A DNA stretch of 64,000 bases from Kineosporia corallincola (GCF_018499875.1 NZ_JAHBAY010000014.1:1-64000); one strand, 5' to 3'. Shown: positions 8,759 through 18,319, counted from the stretch's first letter. The notes: generated by a model from the sequence alone, not told the origin. Numbers and translations are program-made.

Positions 8759-9094
8759 TCACTCCTCCAGGGAGCCCAGCACCCCCTCCGGCCCGCCCGC
8801 CCGCAGAATCCCCCGGAAGGCGTCCGTCATGGCGTCCAGACCACCCTCCGGCACGATCACCAGGTCGGGACACTGGAACCACGAACCGCCGCTGTTCTCA
8901 CCGGTTTCCGCCCAGCTGTCCAGAACCCGCCGGATCGCGGTGGGCGTCATGAAGGTGGCGCTCCAGCGAGCGCCGGTCGGCAGAACGAGCTCCGCGTCGA
9001 TGTTGTCCACCGTTGCCGGGTCGTCGTCCGCACCCAGCATGAACACCGCGCTGAAGCCCTCCCCGGGCACCCGGTGAAGCGGGGCGTTGACCAT
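8759..9094 (-). CDS. hypothetical protein
   Basis: 111 residues, no signal peptide or membrane segment. A mixed alpha/beta protein with patterns such as VDNIDAELVLPTGARWSATFMTP and WFQCPDLVIVPEGGLDAM. The latter resembles small actinobacterial proteins of unknown function that are often scattered near immunity-like genes. AAGGAG lies 6 nt upstream of ATG 9094, which supports the start. Convergent with the deacetylase gene. No function assigned. Confidence 0.72.
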   Translation of the reverse strand: MVNAPLHRVPGEGFSAVFMLGADDDPATVDNIDAELVLPTGARWSATFMTPTAIRRVLDSWAETGENSGGSWFQCPDLVIVPEGGLDAMTDAFRGILRAGGPEGVLGSLEE

Positions 9095-9110
9095 GGAACT
9101 CCTTCGACGG

Positions 9111-9232
9111 GCGATCAGATCGGTTCGACCCGGTGAACTCTATTCCGGGAGGCGGGGATGCCCGTCATGTTCGCTGTCGCCAGGGTCCTGGTCGTCGTGG
9201 AGGTGGACGTCCTCGGAGTGGAACTCGGTGCA
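9111..9232 (+). repeat. diverged copy of the leader and start region of the RutA-like gene
   Basis: This stretch repeats 10398-10510 with scattered changes. Both hold CGGTTCGACCCGGTGAAC, TTCCGGGAGGCGGGGATG, then ATGTTCGCT and GTGGAGGTGGACGTC (the ribosome binding site of the monooxygenase gene). In this copy the start ATG is CTC and the reading frame that follows diverges into nonsense and ends at a TGA near 9251. I read it as a decayed partial duplication, not an expressed gene. Confidence 0.75.
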
Positions 9233-9352
9233 GGCGTCGGCCTGCGTCCCTGACCGGGACATGCGTTGGGGGCCGGACGGCCTGGCTGCTGCTCACCGTG
9301 CTGACGTCGTGAGCCAGAGCCCTCCACATCTAGGAACGGATGGCCTCCAATA

Positions 9353-10378
9353 TTGGGACTAGGGACCCTTCCCGTTTTGGTATTAGAAAAGTGGGAAGGG
9401 ACGCTGCCCGGGACTGCTGTCCTGACCGGTTCGACTCGGCAGGATGCATTGCCGCGCACGGCTCAAGCGCTCACCGGCAGATTGCACACCATGACCATCT
9501 GGCCGTTGTCGCAAGGCGAGATCAGTGGTGTCACAGAGAATTTCCTGCCGGCGCTTCGCACGGATCCGGGTGCGACGGTAGCGGCTCGGCCATCTTCTTC
9601 GACTGCGCGATCCGAGTATGTCGACCGGCTCTGTGCCGGCGGGTTCCCGCTGGCCCTGCGTCGGGTGGGCGCCGCCAGAAATCGCTGGTTCGACGACTAC
9701 GTGCGCCAGTCACTGGAGCGCGACGCCGTCGAACTGGTCCGGATACGCCAGCGCACGTTGCTGCGTGAACTGCTGGGACGGCTGGCCGGGCGGACCGGAC
9801 AGGTATTCAATCCGACCAAGGTGTCGGAGGGCCTGACCGGCGATCGTCAAACCATCGAAGACTACGTCCGCCTGCTCGAAGACCTCTTCCTCGTCGACCG
9901 ACTTCCCGCCTGGGGCAAGACGCTACGCGCGCGAGCAACTGCGGCGCCGAAGGTCCATGTCGTCGACACGGGTGTGGCTGCACGGCTCATGCGGATCACC
10001 GCTGCCAGGCTCGCCAGTCTCGACCCCACCGCCCTGGCGGAGTTCGGCCATCTGCTGGAGAGTTTTGTCGTCGGCGAGCTCCGCAAGCAGGCGTCCTGGC
10101 TGAATGAGCCTGTTTCCACGGGGCATTGGCGTACCCGAGACGGGGACGAGGTCGACTACGTCATCGAGTTCGAGGACGGCGGGGTCCTGGCGTTCGAGGT
10201 GAAAGCGAACGAACGTGTCGCAGGCAATGATCTACAAGGTCTGCGCAAGCTGCGGGAGGCTCTGGGTGACAGGTTCCTGGCGGGCGTTGCCCTGAGCACT
10301 GGATATCGCTCGTTCACCTATGAAGACCGGCTGCACGTCATGCCCGTGGATCGGCTCTGGAGACCTGTCGCCGGATAG
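9353..10378 (+). pseudogene. 5'-truncated AAA ATPase with DUF4143 domain
   Basis: A 341-codon open frame. From about residue 20 it matches the second half of the AAA_14/DUF4143 ATPases: AVLTGSTRQDALPRTAQALTGR (sensor-like region), MTIWPLSQGEI, then DUF4143 with WFDDYVRQSLERD, TVEDYVRLLEDLFLVDRLPAW-like text, HVVDTGVAARLM, HLLESFVVGELRKQ and the C-terminal DGDEVDYVIEF...VLAFEVKA nuclease-like motif. The N-terminal P-loop and Walker B, normally about 90 residues, are absent. Coding stops matching at a hairpin (9366-9400). Therefore it cannot be a functional ATPase of this type. These genes are mobile-like accessory genes in actinobacteria; here one sits between two copies of the neighbouring gene's leader. 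Confidence 0.8.
9366..9400. repeat. hairpin at the truncation point of the ATPase gene
   Basis: Arms CCCTTCCC (9366-9373) and GGGAAGGG (9393-9400), extended by TTTT/AAAA inside the loop. It is unusually AT-containing for this DNA and lies just where ATPase homology begins. It could be a terminator-like structure or a recombination scar. Confidence 0.5.
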
Positions 10379-10492
10379 CTGTGGGTCTGGCGGATGAGCG
10401 ATCGGATCGGTTCGACCCGGTGAACCCTGTTCCGGGAGGCGGGGATGTCCGTTATGTTCGCTGGACTGCCGGTCATCGTGGAGGTGGACGTC

Positions 10493-11569
10493 ATGGTCGA
10501 GTTCGGGGTCTTTCTGCCGATCGCCAACAACGGATGGATCCTGTCGTCCGCTTCACCGCAGTACCGGCCGAGTTTCGAGCTGAACCGCACGATCACCCGG
10601 CTCGCCGAGGAGAACGGGTTCGGGTTCGTGCTGTCCATGGTGAAGTTCCGCGGCTACGGCGGCCCGACCCGGCACTGGGACTTCTGCCAGGACTCACTCA
10701 CCCTGATGACCGGGCTGGCCGCGGTGACCAGCCGGATCAAGCTGTTCGCCTCGGTCGCCCCGATCACCCTGCACCCGGCGATGGTGGCGCGGATGGCGTC
10801 CACGATCGACGACATCTCCGGCGGCCGCTTCGGCATCAACATCGTGGCCGGCTGGAACCGTGCCGAGTACGCGCAGATGGGCCTGTGGCCCGGCGACGAC
10901 TTCTACGACTACCGCTACGACTACGCCGAGGAGTACGCCCACGTCCTGCGCGAGCTGTGGGAGCACGGAAGGCTCACCCACCACGGCCGGTTCGACCTGG
11001 AGGACTGCGAGGTGCTGCCCACCCCGCCGCACGGGGTGAAGCTGCTCAGCGCCGGGCAGTCCCCGCGCGGCCAGGAGTTCTGCGCCCGCTACGCCGACTA
11101 CCACTTCTCCGCCGTGGGTGATCCGGCGGCGGTCGCGGCGATGAACCGGCGCACCCGCGAACTGGCTGCCGGGCACGGGCGTTCGGTCACGTCCCTGAAC
11201 CTGGCCACCGTCGTCCTGGGCGACACGGACGCCGACGCCCGCCGCAAGGTCGAGCTCTACACCGAGGGCGCCGACCTGGCCGCGATCGGGTACATGACCG
11301 GGCAGTACTCCCGGGACACCGCCACGGACGGCTCCTCGGCCGCCGTCGTCGCCGGGCACGGCGGAGGGCGTCCCTCGCCGTTCTACGGCGGCGCCGAGCC
11401 GATCGTCGGGTCCGCAAGCACCGTGGCCGCCGCACTGGACGAGATGGCCGGCATCGAGGGAACCGGCGGGATCATGCTGGTTTTCGACGACTTCGTCGAA
11501 GGCGTGGCACGTTTCGGCGCCGAGGTGATGCCGCTGCTGTCCTCGCACCCGGTCGCCCCGGCAAGCTGA
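10493..11569 (+). CDS. RutA-like LLM-class flavin monooxygenase
   Basis: 358 residues with a luciferase-like TIM barrel. The N-terminus GVFLPIANNGW...QYRPSFELN, the segment LTLMTGLAAVTSRIKL, TIDDISGGRFGINIVAGWN and MGLWPGDDFYDYRYDYAEEYAHVLRELW follow the pyrimidine monooxygenase RutA closely as I remember it. RutA opens the uracil ring using FMNH2 and oxygen; the substrate here may be a related nucleobase or amide. ATG 10493 was chosen because GGAGGT lies 7 nt upstream; the upstream in-frame ATGs are within the duplicated leader. It precedes a purine-type deaminase gene by 56 bp, in keeping with a nucleobase theme. No other rut genes are present. Confidence 0.83.
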   Translation: MVEFGVFLPIANNGWILSSASPQYRPSFELNRTITRLAEENGFGFVLSMVKFRGYGGPTRHWDFCQDSLTLMTGLAAVTSRIKLFASVAPITLHPAMVARMASTIDDISGGRFGINIVAGWNRAEYAQMGLWPGDDFYDYRYDYAEEYAHVLRELWEHGRLTHHGRFDLEDCEVLPTPPHGVKLLSAGQSPRGQEFCARYADYHFSAVGDPAAVAAMNRRTRELAAGHGRSVTSLNLATVVLGDTDADARRKVELYTEGADLAAIGYMTGQYSRDTATDGSSAAVVAGHGGGRPSPFYGGAEPIVGSASTVAAALDEMAGIEGTGGIMLVFDDFVEGVARFGAEVMPLLSSHPVAPAS

Positions 11570-11625
11570 GCGGTACGCTCGTGCGGCCCGGTCCCGCGGC
11601 GCGGCACCACGATCAGGAGAGACCC

Positions 11626-12639
11626 GTGACAGATCTGACCACGTTCATCGCCGGACTGCCGAAGGCCGAGCTGCACGTGCACCACGTCGGCTCGGCGTCG
11701 CCGCGGATCGTGGCCGAGCTGGCGGCCCGTCACGAGGGCCGCTCCCCGGTGCCCGCCGACCCGGCCGCGCTGGCCGACTACTTCGCGTTCACCGACTTCG
11801 ACCACTTCATCCAGGTCTACCTCAGCGTCGTCGACCTGATCCGGGACGGCGACGACGTGCGCACCCTGACCTACGAGGTGGCTCGCGAACTGGCCCGCCA
11901 GCAGGTGCGTTACGCCGAGCTGACGGTCACCCCGTACTCGCACGTGACCCGGGGCATCCCGGCCCCGGAGGTCTGTGCCGCCATCGAGGACGCCCGGGTG
12001 TCCGCCGCCCGCGACCTCGGCATCGAGCTGCGCTGGTGCTTCGACATCCCGGGCGAGGCCGGGCTGCCGGCGGCCGAGCAGACGCTGCGCATCGCCCTGG
12101 AGGAAAAGCCGGACGGGCTGGTCAGTTTCGGCCTGGGCGGCCCGGAGGTCGGGGTGCCGCGCCCGCAGTTCCGGCCGTACTTCGACCAGGCCCGGGCGGC
12201 CGGGCTGCACAGTGTTCCGCACGCCGGTGAGACGACCGGGCCGCAGACGATGTGGGACGCCCTGCGCGAGTTGGGTGCCGAGCGGATCGGGCACGGCATC
12301 GCCGCCGTCCAGGACCCGCGGCTGCTGGCCCATCTCGCCGAGCACCGGATCGCCCTGGAGGTGTGCCCCACCTCCAACGTGCGCACCCGGGCCGTCGCCT
12401 CGATCGAGGAGCACCCGCTGGCCCGCCTCGTCGAGGCCGGGGTGACGGTGACGATCAACTCCGACGACCCGCCGATGTTCGGCACCACACTGGAGGAGGA
12501 GTACGCGGTGGCGGCGCGCCTGCTCGGCCTCGACCACGACGGCGTCGCGGATCTCGCGCGGGCCGCCGTGCGGGCGTCCTTCCTGGCGGACCCCGGAAAG
12601 CAGAAGCTGCTGGCCGAGATCGACGCCTACGCCGGGTAG
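11626..12639 (+). CDS. adenosine deaminase family protein (possibly aminodeoxyfutalosine deaminase)
   Basis: 337 residues. Metal-dependent amidohydrolase with H-x-H at residues 17 and 19 (ELHVHHVGSAS), SVPHAGET (His/Glu), ERIGHGI (His), LEVCPTSN and TINSDDPPMF (Asp pair): the adenosine deaminase order. The HHVGSASPRIV variant of the first motif differs from classic adenosine deaminase (HLDG/HLEG). It recalls actinobacterial members that deaminate 6-aminodeoxyfutalosine in the futalosine route to menaquinone, so either activity is possible. GTG 11626 has AGGAGA just upstream. A perfect hairpin at the stop codon (12639-12656) suggests transcription ends here. Confidence 0.85.
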   Translation: MTDLTTFIAGLPKAELHVHHVGSASPRIVAELAARHEGRSPVPADPAALADYFAFTDFDHFIQVYLSVVDLIRDGDDVRTLTYEVARELARQQVRYAELTVTPYSHVTRGIPAPEVCAAIEDARVSAARDLGIELRWCFDIPGEAGLPAAEQTLRIALEEKPDGLVSFGLGGPEVGVPRPQFRPYFDQARAAGLHSVPHAGETTGPQTMWDALRELGAERIGHGIAAVQDPRLLAHLAEHRIALEVCPTSNVRTRAVASIEEHPLARLVEAGVTVTINSDDPPMFGTTLEEEYAVAARLLGLDHDGVADLARAAVRASFLADPGKQKLLAEIDAYAG

Positions 12640-12656
12640 GCCGGGTTCCCCCGGCC
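12639..12656 (+). terminator. short GC hairpin after the deaminase gene
   Basis: Perfect 7-bp arms GGCCGGG and CCCGGCC with a TTCC loop, beginning on the last base of the stop codon. There is no U-tract, as is common in actinobacteria. It separates the deaminase from the convergent ROK gene. Confidence 0.6.
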
Positions 12657-12704
12657 GCATCCAGCTCGTCGTGAGGTGCGGACGGGCAGCTGCCGCGCTC
12701 GGGG

Positions 12705-13901
12705 TCAGGAGGGGACGAGCCGGGAAGGGGTGAGGCGGAGCCGGTCGTCGACGGCACTGGGGCTCAGCACCCGGCGCAGGGCCAGGACCGCCGTGCCGCG
12801 GGTGCCGGAGTCGGCGCCGTGACTGGCGGCCAGCACGTCCAGATCGCGGGCCGCGACGGTGGTGGCGTCGCGGTACAGGGTCTCGCGCAGCCCGGCCACC
12901 AGCAGGTCGTAGGCCGGGGCCATGTCGCCGCCGACCACGATGACCGCCGGGTCGAGCAGGGTGACGGCCGAGGCCAGGACCTCGCCGATGGCCTGCCCAC
13001 TGCCACGGATGGCCCGGCGGGCCACCACGTCGCCCTCCAGCGCGAGCCGCACGACGTCCCGCACGTGGGCCACCTCACGGCCCTGGGCGGCCAGATCACG
13101 CACCAGCGCCCAGCCCCCGGCCACCGCCTCCAGACATCCGGTCTCGCCGCAGCGGCACGGAAGGTCGTGGGCTCCGCGGTACTTCACGTGTCCGATGTCA
13201 CCCGCCGCACCCCGGGCGCCGTGCTGGAGAACGCCTCCGGCGACGATTCCGGCGCCCAGACCGGTGGACGCCTTGACGATTAGGGCGTCCCGGTAGCGGG
13301 TCAGGTGGGCGTCGAGTTCGGCGAGCGCGATCGCGTTGGTGTCGTTCTCGATCACCACGGGTGACGAGGACAGGGCCGCGAAGTAGGGGGCGATCGGCAC
13401 TCCGTCCCAGCCGCGCATGATGGCGGAGTTGAGGCTCGTGCCGGCCACCGGGTCCACCGTGCCCGGGATGCTGACCCCGATCCCGAGGACGTCGGCCGGG
13501 TCGAGCCCGACCTTCCGGAGCAGGGCCCGCAGCCGTCCGACGGCGCGCGGCAGCACGTCGTCGGGGCCCTGCCCGACCTCCTGGTCCAGTTCGTCGGAGC
13601 CGAGAACCAGCCCGGACAGGTCACATACGGTGAACTGGGCCCGGCTGCGCCCGATCGCGGCGGCCAGCACCAGCCCGGCGCCGGCCTCGAAGGTGAGGCG
13701 TTTGGGCGGGCGCCCGACCCCGATGCCCGGGGCGTCGGCCTCGCTCACCAGCCCGGCCTCGATCAGTGGGTCTACCCGGGCCGCCACGGCGGTGCGGGAC
13801 AGGCCGGTCAGCCGGGCGACGTCGGCGCGTGAGCCGGCCTCGCCGTCGCGGATCAACTGCAAGATGGTGCCGGCGGTGACCGTCGGTGCGGCACTCCTCA
13901 C
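12705..13901 (-). CDS. ROK family transcriptional regulator
   Basis: 398 residues. An N-terminal winged HTH is visible at about 8-65 (ILQLIRDGEAGSRADVARLTGLSRTAVAARVDPLIEAGLV). The ROK sugar-kinase-like domain follows with GIGVSIPGTVD, NDTNAIALAEL and the zinc motif C-R-C-G-x2-G-C-L-E near residues 252-259, preceded by GDIGHVKY. It is transcribed divergently from edd-eda across a 101-bp AT-rich gap, so it most likely represses or senses metabolites for Entner-Doudoroff genes. Start GTG at 13901. The ATP-site motifs are mostly retained, so kinase activity is not excluded, but the HTH makes regulation the main role. Confidence 0.9.
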   Translation of the reverse strand: MRSAAPTVTAGTILQLIRDGEAGSRADVARLTGLSRTAVAARVDPLIEAGLVSEADAPGIGVGRPPKRLTFEAGAGLVLAAAIGRSRAQFTVCDLSGLVLGSDELDQEVGQGPDDVLPRAVGRLRALLRKVGLDPADVLGIGVSIPGTVDPVAGTSLNSAIMRGWDGVPIAPYFAALSSSPVVIENDTNAIALAELDAHLTRYRDALIVKASTGLGAGIVAGGVLQHGARGAAGDIGHVKYRGAHDLPCRCGETGCLEAVAGGWALVRDLAAQGREVAHVRDVVRLALEGDVVARRAIRGSGQAIGEVLASAVTLLDPAVIVVGGDMAPAYDLLVAGLRETLYRDATTVAARDLDVLAASHGADSGTRGTAVLALRRVLSPSAVDDRLRLTPSRLVPS

Positions 13902-14002
13902 GCGTGAGCCCTTGAAAGCGTCTTCACAAAGTTCACCCTAATTTAGATTTTCAAAGTCAAAATTTATGTCTTTCGAAGAAAAAACTAGCTACGCTCCCAG
14001 CC
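13902..14002. promoter_or_regulatory. divergent AT-rich regulatory region of ROK gene and edd-eda
   Basis: A 101-bp gap that is far richer in A/T than the rest of the window. It contains the near-palindrome ATTTTCAAAGTCAAAAT (13947-13963) and TCTTTCGAAGA close to the edd start. These are candidate ROK operators, overlapping where both promoters must lie. The edd ATG has no obvious Shine-Dalgarno, so its message may have a very short leader. Confidence 0.6.
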
Positions 14003-15922
14003 ATGACCGGACCCATCGGGCCCATCACGGCCATCCAGGAGATCACCGACCGCATCGCCCGGCGCTCGGAGCCCACCCGTAGCGCTTACCTCGGGCGAGT
14101 TTCCGAGTCCGTCCGCTCCGGCCCGTCGCGCGGCCGGCTCGGCTGCGCCAACCTGGCGCACGGATTCGCCGCGATGGACCCGCAGGAGAAGACGGTCCTG
14201 CGCGGCGTCACCAAGCCCAACATCGCCATCGTCTCCGCCTACAACGACCTGCTCTCCGCGCACAAGCCGTTCGAGGACTACCCGGCACGGATCAAGAAGT
14301 CCGTGATCCGGGCGGGCGGCATCGCGCAGTTCGCCGGGGGAGTGCCCGCCATGTGCGACGGCATCACCCAGGGCCGCGACGGCATGCAGCTGTCGCTGTT
14401 CAGCCGCGACGTGATCGCGATGGCCACCGGCGTGGCGCTCTCGCACGAGATGTTCGATGCCGCCGTCATGCTCGGGGTCTGCGACAAGATCGTGCCCGGC
14501 CTGCTGATCGGTGCGCTCGCCTTCGGCCACCTGCCCACGATCCTGGTGCCCGCCGGCCCGATGACCAGCGGCATCCCGAACGGCGAGAAGGCCCGCATCC
14601 GTAAGCTGTTCGAGCAGGGGCTGGTGGACCGGCAGACGCTGCTCGACACCGAGGCGGCCTCGTACCACGGCCCGGGCACCTGCACGTTCTACGGCACCGC
14701 CAACTCCAACCAGCTGCTGATGGAGGTCATGGGCCTGCACCTGCCGGGTGCCAGCCTGCCCAACCCGGGCACCGAGCTGCGTGACGCCCTGACCGACGCC
14801 GCCGCGGCCCGGGTCACCGGCATCACCGCGCAGAGTCAGCAGTACACGCCGATCGCGCACGTCATCGACGAGAAGGCCGTGGTCAACGGGGTGGTCGGCC
14901 TGCTGGCCACCGGTGGCTCCACCAACCACACCATCCATCTGGTGGCCGTGGCCCGCGCCGCCGGCATCGCGCTGACCTGGGACGACATCAGCGATCTGGG
15001 ACGCGTCGTGCCCCTGCTGTCGCGGATCTACCCGAACGGCTCGGCCGACGTGAACCACTTCCACGCCGCCGGGGGGATCGGCCTGCTGATCCGTGAGCTG
15101 CTCGACGCCGGGTTGCTGCACGACGACGTCCTGACCGTCGCGGGCCCCGGCCTGCGGCGCTACACCGAGGAGCCGGTGGTCGCGGACGGCGCCCTGCAAT
15201 GGCGCCCGGGCCCGACCCGGACGCTGGACGCCGACGTGCTGCGGCCGGTCGCCGACCCGTTCTCCCCGGAGGGCGGAATCCGGATCGTGCACGGCAATCT
15301 CGGCCAGGCCGTGGTCAAGGTCTCGGCAGTGGCGCCGGAGCACCAGGTGATCACCGCCCCGGCCCGGGTGTTCGACACCGACGCCGGTTTCCTCGCGGCG
15401 TTCCGCGCCGGTGACCTGACCCAGGATGTCGTGGTGGTCATCCGGCAGCAGGGCCCGGCCGCCAACGGCATGCCCGAGCTGCACGGCCTGACCTCCGCGC
15501 TCGGCGTGATGCAGGACCGCGGCCAGCGGGTCGCCCTGGTCACCGACGGCCGGATGTCCGGGGCCTCCGGCGCGATCCCGGCCGCCATCCACGTCACCCC
15601 GGAAGCCGCCTTCGGCGGCCCCATCTCACGGGTGTGCGACGGCGACGTCATCACTCTCGACTGCCGGGCCAGCACCCTGCTGGTGGACGTCGAGGCGGCC
15701 GAGTTCGCCGCGCGCCCGTCCGTCACCCACTCCGCGGCCCCCGCCTTCGGGGCCGGCCGGGAGCTGTTCGCCGCGTTCCGCGCCACGGTCGGCCCGGCCG
15801 ACCTGGGCGCCAGCGTGTTCGGTGACGCCCTCGGCATGACCACCAGCAGCCCGGCCGCCGGCGCCCCGATCACCGGCCCGGGCCTCGAGATCCACTCGAC
15901 CGACGAAAGACTGCACGCATGA
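14003..15922 (+). CDS. edd: phosphogluconate dehydratase
   Basis: 639 residues, the usual length. Iron-sulfur dehydratase (IlvD/Edd family) converting 6-phosphogluconate to KDPG in the Entner-Doudoroff pathway. Recognisable blocks are [43 protein letters not shown] (with a cluster-ligand Cys), [17 protein letters not shown] (second Cys), [15 protein letters not shown] (third Cys), [19 protein letters not shown] and the C-terminal [14 protein letters not shown]. Its 3' end overlaps eda by 4 bases. It lies divergent from the ROK regulator. Confidence 0.96.
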   Translation: MTGPIGPITAIQEITDRIARRSEPTRSAYLGRVSESVRSGPSRGRLGCANLAHGFAAMDPQEKTVLRGVTKPNIAIVSAYNDLLSAHKPFEDYPARIKKSVIRAGGIAQFAGGVPAMCDGITQGRDGMQLSLFSRDVIAMATGVALSHEMFDAAVMLGVCDKIVPGLLIGALAFGHLPTILVPAGPMTSGIPNGEKARIRKLFEQGLVDRQTLLDTEAASYHGPGTCTFYGTANSNQLLMEVMGLHLPGASLPNPGTELRDALTDAAAARVTGITAQSQQYTPIAHVIDEKAVVNGVVGLLATGGSTNHTIHLVAVARAAGIALTWDDISDLGRVVPLLSRIYPNGSADVNHFHAAGGIGLLIRELLDAGLLHDDVLTVAGPGLRRYTEEPVVADGALQWRPGPTRTLDADVLRPVADPFSPEGGIRIVHGNLGQAVVKVSAVAPEHQVITAPARVFDTDAGFLAAFRAGDLTQDVVVVIRQQGPAANGMPELHGLTSALGVMQDRGQRVALVTDGRMSGASGAIPAAIHVTPEAAFGGPISRVCDGDVITLDCRASTLLVDVEAAEFAARPSVTHSAAPAFGAGRELFAAFRATVGPADLGASVFGDALGMTTSSPAAGAPITGPGLEIHSTDERLHA

Positions 15923-16560
15923 GCGCCGTTCAGGCCACCCCCTCCTCACTCCTCGACATCTCGCCGGTCGTCCCGGTGGTCGTCGTGGAAGACGTCTCGA
16001 GCGCCGTGCCGCTGGCCCGGGCCCTCCTGGCCGGAGGGATCGGCGTCATCGAGGTGACGCTGCGCTCCCCGGTGGCGCTCGACGCGATCCGGGCGATCGC
16101 CCAGGAGGTGCCCGAGATGTTCCTCGGCGCCGGCACCGTCTGCTCCGGGCAGCAGGCCGCGGACTCGGCCGAGGCCGGGGCGAAGTTCCTGGTCAGCCCG
16201 GGCAGCTCGGACCGGCTGCTGGACGGTTTCGAGAAGGTCGGGCTGCCGTTCCTGGCCGGCTGCGCCACGCCGTCCGACATGATCCGGCTGATCGAGCGGG
16301 GAGTCACCGAGGCCAAGCTGTTCCCGGCCACCGTGGTCGGCGGCACGGCGCTGCTGAAGGCCGTGTCGAGCCCGCTGCCGCAGCTGCGGTTCTGCCCGAC
16401 CGGCGGCATCACCCCGGCCACGGCCCCGGACTTCCTGGCCCTGCCCAACGTCGGGTGCGTGGGCGGCACCTGGCTCACGCCCCGCCAGGCCGTGAAAGAC
16501 GGCGACTGGCAGCAGATCACGGAGCTGGCGGCCGGGGCGAGCAAGCTCAGGGACAACTGA
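15919..16560 (+). CDS. eda: KDPG aldolase (2-dehydro-3-deoxy-6-phosphogluconate aldolase)
   Basis: 213 residues. Class I aldolase splitting KDPG into pyruvate and glyceraldehyde 3-phosphate. Family motifs: [15 protein letters not shown] (catalytic Glu), [33 protein letters not shown] and [12 protein letters not shown] (Schiff-base Lys in the KLFPA motif), then [10 protein letters not shown]. The start ATG overlaps the edd stop (ATGA), giving coupled translation. The pair makes a full lower Entner-Doudoroff branch. Confidence 0.96.
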   Translation: MSAVQATPSSLLDISPVVPVVVVEDVSSAVPLARALLAGGIGVIEVTLRSPVALDAIRAIAQEVPEMFLGAGTVCSGQQAADSAEAGAKFLVSPGSSDRLLDGFEKVGLPFLAGCATPSDMIRLIERGVTEAKLFPATVVGGTALLKAVSSPLPQLRFCPTGGITPATAPDFLALPNVGCVGGTWLTPRQAVKDGDWQQITELAAGASKLRDN

Positions 16561-16735
16561 CCGAGGCGTCGACGGGTGATGCCTGATCCTGTCCAGGGAT
16601 CGGGCCGCTCGACCGGAAGGTGCTCTCAGAGGGAGGGATACCGGGACGGTCCGGACGCTGATCGCAGGGGCGTGTTACGGTCCCGGCCTGGACAGGGTCG
16701 ACCGAGGGCCGACCGGCGGCCACGGGGAGGACACG

Positions 16736-18289
16736 GTGCTGGTCACCACCGGCCTGCTCGGTGAGCGGGCCCGCCGGCTGACGGCCGTGCTGCTGCTGGC
16801 CGGCCTGCTGACCTCGTGCTCGGGGACGAACTCCGACCCGGCTGCGTCCCCGCTCTCCGGGGCGGGGACGTCCGCGTCACCGGTGGTGAGCGCGAGCCCG
16901 CGGCCGGGTGGTGCTCCGGTCGCCGTGGGCGTGCCCGAGTACGCCGACAGCTCCGGCGCGGTCGAGGTCTACTTCCCGGACGGCCGGCACCAGCAACTCA
17001 CCCCCGGCGGGCTCGGCCTGCCGCCCGCGCAACCCTGGGGTGACGATCCCTACGCGTTGTATCCGCAGGCCCTACAGTTCGGGTCGGCCGTGGCCACGGC
17101 AGACCTCAACCAGGACGGCATCGACGATCTGGTGGTCGGGTCCGAGGGCGGCAGGATCAACACCGACGAGGACACACCCACGGCGGGGGAGCTGAACGAA
17201 GACTTCCTGACCCCGCACGACGCGGACCCGGCGGCGGGGGCGTCGGGGCGGGTATGGATCCTGCTGGGCGGCAGCGGCGGTTTCACCCGGGACCGGATGA
17301 TCCGCGTGCCGGTCCCGGCCCGGGTCGGCGACCAGGCCGGGGCCGCGGTCGCCGTGACCCCGCGCGCCTCCGGCACCGGCCACGACCTGTGGGTCGGTGC
17401 GCCCGGGCTGACCGTCGGCGGCCGGGCCCAGGCCGGCGCGGTCTATCGCTTTTCGGTGACCACGCGGACCACGCGGGCCACGCCGACGCCGACACTGACG
17501 GACACCGTCACCTACGACAGTCGGCTGGTGCCCGGCACCGCTGTCGGCTTCGATCATTTCGGGAGTGTGCTGGCCCGGGTACGCAACGGGGTCGTGGTGG
17601 GAGTGCCCGACCGGACCGTCAGAGGGCTTCCGCAGGCCGGCGAGATCGTCCGGTTGCGGACCGACCGGTCCACGGACCGGATGATCGAGGCGGAGGCCTT
17701 CAACCAGGACAGCGCCGCAGTCCCCGGCCGGGCCACCCGCGCGACCTCTTTCGGGGCAGCGGTCGCGGAGAACGGGCTCGCCGTCGCCGTTCCCCGGGCC
17801 CGGGTCGAGGGCCGGGCCGGCGCGGGCAGCGTGCAGTTGTTCACCACGTCGAGCGCCCGCCCGGATTCGCTCACCCCGGCGGCGGCGCTGCATCAAGGCA
17901 GTCCCGGCGTGCCCGGGGCCCCCGGCCGGTACGTGGAGTTCGGCACCGACGTCGTGGCCGGGGAGTTTCTCTGCCCCGGTGTCACCAGCCTGGCGATCAG
18001 TTCGCGGTACCAACCGGGCGATCCGCCGGTACCGGTCACCGTGACCGTGGTGCCGTTGCCCGGCAGCGACCGGTCCTGCGCGGGCACGGTTCTGACGGGG
18101 GACGGCCTGCCGACCACGGACACGTCAGGCTCGGGGGACGACGCCGACCTGGGTACGGCGGCGATCGACTCCGGTGCCTCGGCCCGCGATCAGCTGCTGA
18201 TCGTGGCGCGCCTCGACGACCGGGCCAGGCGGATCATGCTGTGGCCCGGTCCGGGCAGTTCCCTGACGACCCTCGGGACGGCCGGCTGA
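16736..18289 (+). CDS. FG-GAP repeat lipoprotein (integrin-alpha-like beta-propeller)
   Basis: 517 residues. Signal peptide with hydrophobic core LTAVLLLAGLL and lipobox LTSC at about residue 29, so probably lipidated at the membrane. The mature part opens with a Ser/Thr/Pro linker. It then holds FG-GAP-type blades: FGSAVATADLNQDGIDDLVVGSEGG (Ca-binding DxNxDGxxD), VGDQAGAAVAV...LWVGAPG, FDHFGSVLARV...VVVGVPD and TSFGAAVAENGLAVAVP. Family members are surface adhesive or binding proteins of unknown ligand. Start GTG 16736 follows GGGGAGG. Single gene; converges with the lytic-transglycosylase-like gene. Confidence 0.82.
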   Translation: MLVTTGLLGERARRLTAVLLLAGLLTSCSGTNSDPAASPLSGAGTSASPVVSASPRPGGAPVAVGVPEYADSSGAVEVYFPDGRHQQLTPGGLGLPPAQPWGDDPYALYPQALQFGSAVATADLNQDGIDDLVVGSEGGRINTDEDTPTAGELNEDFLTPHDADPAAGASGRVWILLGGSGGFTRDRMIRVPVPARVGDQAGAAVAVTPRASGTGHDLWVGAPGLTVGGRAQAGAVYRFSVTTRTTRATPTPTLTDTVTYDSRLVPGTAVGFDHFGSVLARVRNGVVVGVPDRTVRGLPQAGEIVRLRTDRSTDRMIEAEAFNQDSAAVPGRATRATSFGAAVAENGLAVAVPRARVEGRAGAGSVQLFTTSSARPDSLTPAAALHQGSPGVPGAPGRYVEFGTDVVAGEFLCPGVTSLAISSRYQPGDPPVPVTVTVVPLPGSDRSCAGTVLTGDGLPTTDTSGSGDDADLGTAAIDSGASARDQLLIVARLDDRARRIMLWPGPGSSLTTLGTAG

Positions 18290-18319
18290 CCTCGTCGTCC
18301 GGTGCGACCGGCCGGGGGA

